Source: Vitellaria paradoxa (taxonomy: Eukaryota; Streptophyta; Magnoliopsida; Ericales; Sapotaceae). From it: a stretch of 64,000 nucleotides of DNA. The DNA lies in the NCBI GenBank assembly GCA_019916065.1, contig CM034240.1:43163180-43227179 (forward strand), given 5' to 3'. Below are positions 61,669-64,000 of this stretch, piece after piece; position 1 is the stretch's first letter, and each line of letters begins with the position of its first letter. Made by a program: the position numbers and the translations under genes. The notes beneath the pieces are model-generated. The model ran no database searches and was not told the origin of the DNA. It worked only from the letters and a program-made list of their open reading frames with translations.

Positions 61669-64000
61669 GTCACGCCCCGAAATCCACAACCGAGGACGTG
61701 GGAACAAAACCTAAAAATAAATATCAAAACATGAAAAATGTATCATATCAGAGCAAATGCTAATAAGTATTAATCAATTTCTTGAATATTCAAAATAACT
61801 TTAAAATGCCCTAAAAATGGGCTACAAAACCATGCCACAAATATGGACCCAAATCAAAACTCTATTACATTATAACTTAAATGTTGGAATGCAAACTAAA
61901 ACAAATCATCTAGCTATAACAACCCAAGACGGTTAGCTAACCCATTGGTCCATCACGAGCATCAACTTCTGCATTACCAACTGTAGTAGGGGGTGAGCAC
62001 TAAATTTCACGTGTGCTCAAAAAGTGTTTATAAAATTTAATTTCTTAACCATGCAAAACTATTAACACTAATTAATAAGAATAAAATTTAAAATCTTATA
62101 ATTTTCAAAATATCCATATTCAATCATAATATTAAAATTATAAAGTTACTTAGTCATGATCCCGCAGTCTCATACTAAAAATAAATCATATCACTTCATT
62201 CACATCACCACACATCAATATCGTACTATAGGTCAGGTACTCTGCAAGTTTAGTCTGTGGGCTCAGAACTAAACCCAAAATAAATCCACAGGCTTAAGCC
62301 ATGGGGTACAACTAGTCCCGCAGTCCTAGATGTACTCATCACATCCTCAGATCTCAGTCATGGGGGTACAATTGGTCCCGTAGTCCCAAATGTACTCATC
62401 ACATCCCCATACCTCAATCATGGGGTACAATTGGTACCGCAGTCCCAAATGTACTCATTTACCTTAATAAGCAAACCGGTCTCGCAGTCTCGGTACTAAA
62501 TATACGCTAGAATAAGTTGTATATACATTTCGTAGATTTCTAGCCTATTGGTTATGTTAACCACCCAGCGCAGGTTTTGAGACTTTCAACCATTAGGCTC
62601 TAGAACCCACTCTTTTCTAGTACCCTTAATGACCCCAATAACCCAAAAATAAAATCTCAAGTAATTCATTTTGTTAACAGCACAACATACACAAAAGTTC
62701 TCCCTAATTTGATTTTTTTTTTTTGTTCTTCCCTTTATTTTATAAGTTTTACGAAGTGTAAATGTGTTTCGGGCCTAAGTTTCATGTTGCCCTTCCATAA
62801 AAATATTCTCATAAAAAATTTATCAAATAAATATTATGCAACCATATTCAGGAATATATATACAGCTAGCTTGGTAAATAGAATTTTATATCAAGCATAT
62901 CATGACAATGAAGGATTCAAGACATAAGTTTTGATAATTCATAAAAAAATAGAAAATGAAATATTTTATACTAATTCAAAAGCCTAAAATACTTATAATT
63001 AAGTCCAGTTGCATAAAAATAAAATTTAAAATTTATTTATAAAGCCATAAAATACAGATTTTAAAAATACTAACTGGGTATTTCTGTTAGAACCATACAG
63101 AACAGCTCATCTTCACGATTTTTATAAAATCCATTTTAAATCCAAAAATTTTGAAATTTTCACAGAAAGCTCATTCATATATCTAGTTTAACATATAAAA
63201 ATTTCAAGAATTATATCAACTTTTATTTATACCTGTTATAACAAATATCTGACTGCTGTCAGTATAGTAATGTAAACCAAACAACCAAGTTTCAATATTT
63301 TTATAAAATAAATTTTTACTCAAAAATTTATAAAAAAATTACTGTAGAATCTCTAACATGTCTATTTTCATATATAAAATGTTTAGAAATTAATTTAATC
63401 TCTAGGTATCATTTTTATACCAAAAATCAAACTCCTGTCAGCACAGCAATTTAAAACAAACAGTCAAATTTCACAATTTTTATAAAATCTATTTTAACTC
63501 AAAAAAATATGAAATTTTTTATGGATACTAGTTTGGATATTTACTCCCATATATAAAAATATCAAAAGTTAATTCGACCTCTAAATATGAAATTCATATA
63601 AAAATAGTGTGCTGATCCTAGTACAGAAATCTCAACCAATCAGTCAAGTTTGACTATTTTTAATAAATTCATTTAAATTCTAAAAATTATAAAATTTTTA
63701 TAGGAAACTCTTCTATATGTCTAATTTAACATATAAAATTTTCAAGAGTTAAATCGATCTCTAAGTATGATTTTTATCGAAAAATAGTGTACCCGTTTCA
63801 GTGTGAAAGTTTCAGAATTTCACATAATCAAAAATCAATTCACAGAATAGGTTTTTCATCTCTTGCACATATATACACATGACATGATAAAAAAATTATA
63901 TCAAATAAACACAATCCTACCTACCTCACTACACATGTAGACGATCGGTGTGTAAAGCAATCAACACCAACTCAAGTTGGTCTTAAACACGATCTGGTAA
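61669..64000. mobile_element. unclassified TGTCACGCCCCGAAATCC repeat, second copy, cut by the window end
   Basis: Colinear with 38603 to about 40922, including the 60-bp and 177-bp internal repeats. About 350 bp of the element remain beyond the window if it is complete. Confidence 0.6.

Overview
The window is nuclear DNA from a flowering plant, probably a eudicot. It is AT-rich, its genes are split by short GT-AG introns, and it is full of plant transposable elements. Introns, poly(A)-tailed SINEs, Ty1/copia and Ty3/gypsy remnants and a plant tRNA-Gln(UUG) gene exclude a bacterial or organellar source. No species can be named from the sequence.

The locus is a tandem cluster of SWEET sugar transporter genes (MtN3/saliva family, clade III-like), arranged as an imperfect segmental duplication. 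Unit 1 (about 9.4-41.3 kb) holds two apparently intact six-exon genes in divergent orientation: a 289-aa SWEET on the minus strand (9870-11773) and a 272-aa SWEET on the plus strand (27690-30601). Unit 2 (about 41.3 kb to the right edge) repeats the arrangement in broken form. Its minus-strand gene lost the 5' end and acceptor of exon 5 and part of exon 6. Its plus-strand gene kept only exons 4-6. The region equivalent to 16.7-28.5 kb is missing, and a 257-bp templated copy fills the junction. A third kind of SWEET remnant, a piece of exon 4 followed by an 88-bp-arm palindrome made of SWEET 3'-flank sequence, closes unit 1 (37.7-38.6 kb) and recurs at 60.8-61.7 kb. The window ends inside the repeat that precedes unit 2, so a further unit may lie just beyond it.

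Layout: 1-116, possible 3' end of an unknown gene; 1013-5871, degenerate minus-strand Ty1/copia element with LTRs and a target-site duplication (TSD); 6339-9124, DNA element with 9-bp TSD carrying a 146-bp tandem array; 9870-11930, SWEET gene 1; 11.9-16.5 kb, AT-rich upstream DNA with MITE and MULE remnants; 16484-16555, tRNA-Gln; 17452-19347, small LTR element that has captured pieces of two host genes (LHCB2-like and NADP-malic-enzyme-like); 19.4-27.5 kb, AT-rich DNA with foldback elements; 27690-30601, SWEET gene 2 with a SINE in intron 5; 30.6-37.1 kb, intergenic DNA with a second SINE; 37.1-37.7 kb, gypsy-like LTR; 37.7-38.6 kb, SWEET remnant and palindrome; 38.6-41.3 kb, unclassified repeat; 41.4-43.0 kb, SWEET pseudogene; 43.2-49.3 kb, copy of the upstream region with a complete long-TIR element and without the tRNA; 49.6-51.4 kb, half-SWEET; 53371-55657, second copy of the 146-bp-array element, whose empty site survives at 32.5 kb; the rest is the second copy of 32.5-40.9 kb.

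The only likely functional genes are the two SWEET transporters and the tRNA. All splice coordinates were derived by hand from reading frame, GT-AG sites and family conservation. Identities are by eye; no search was run.
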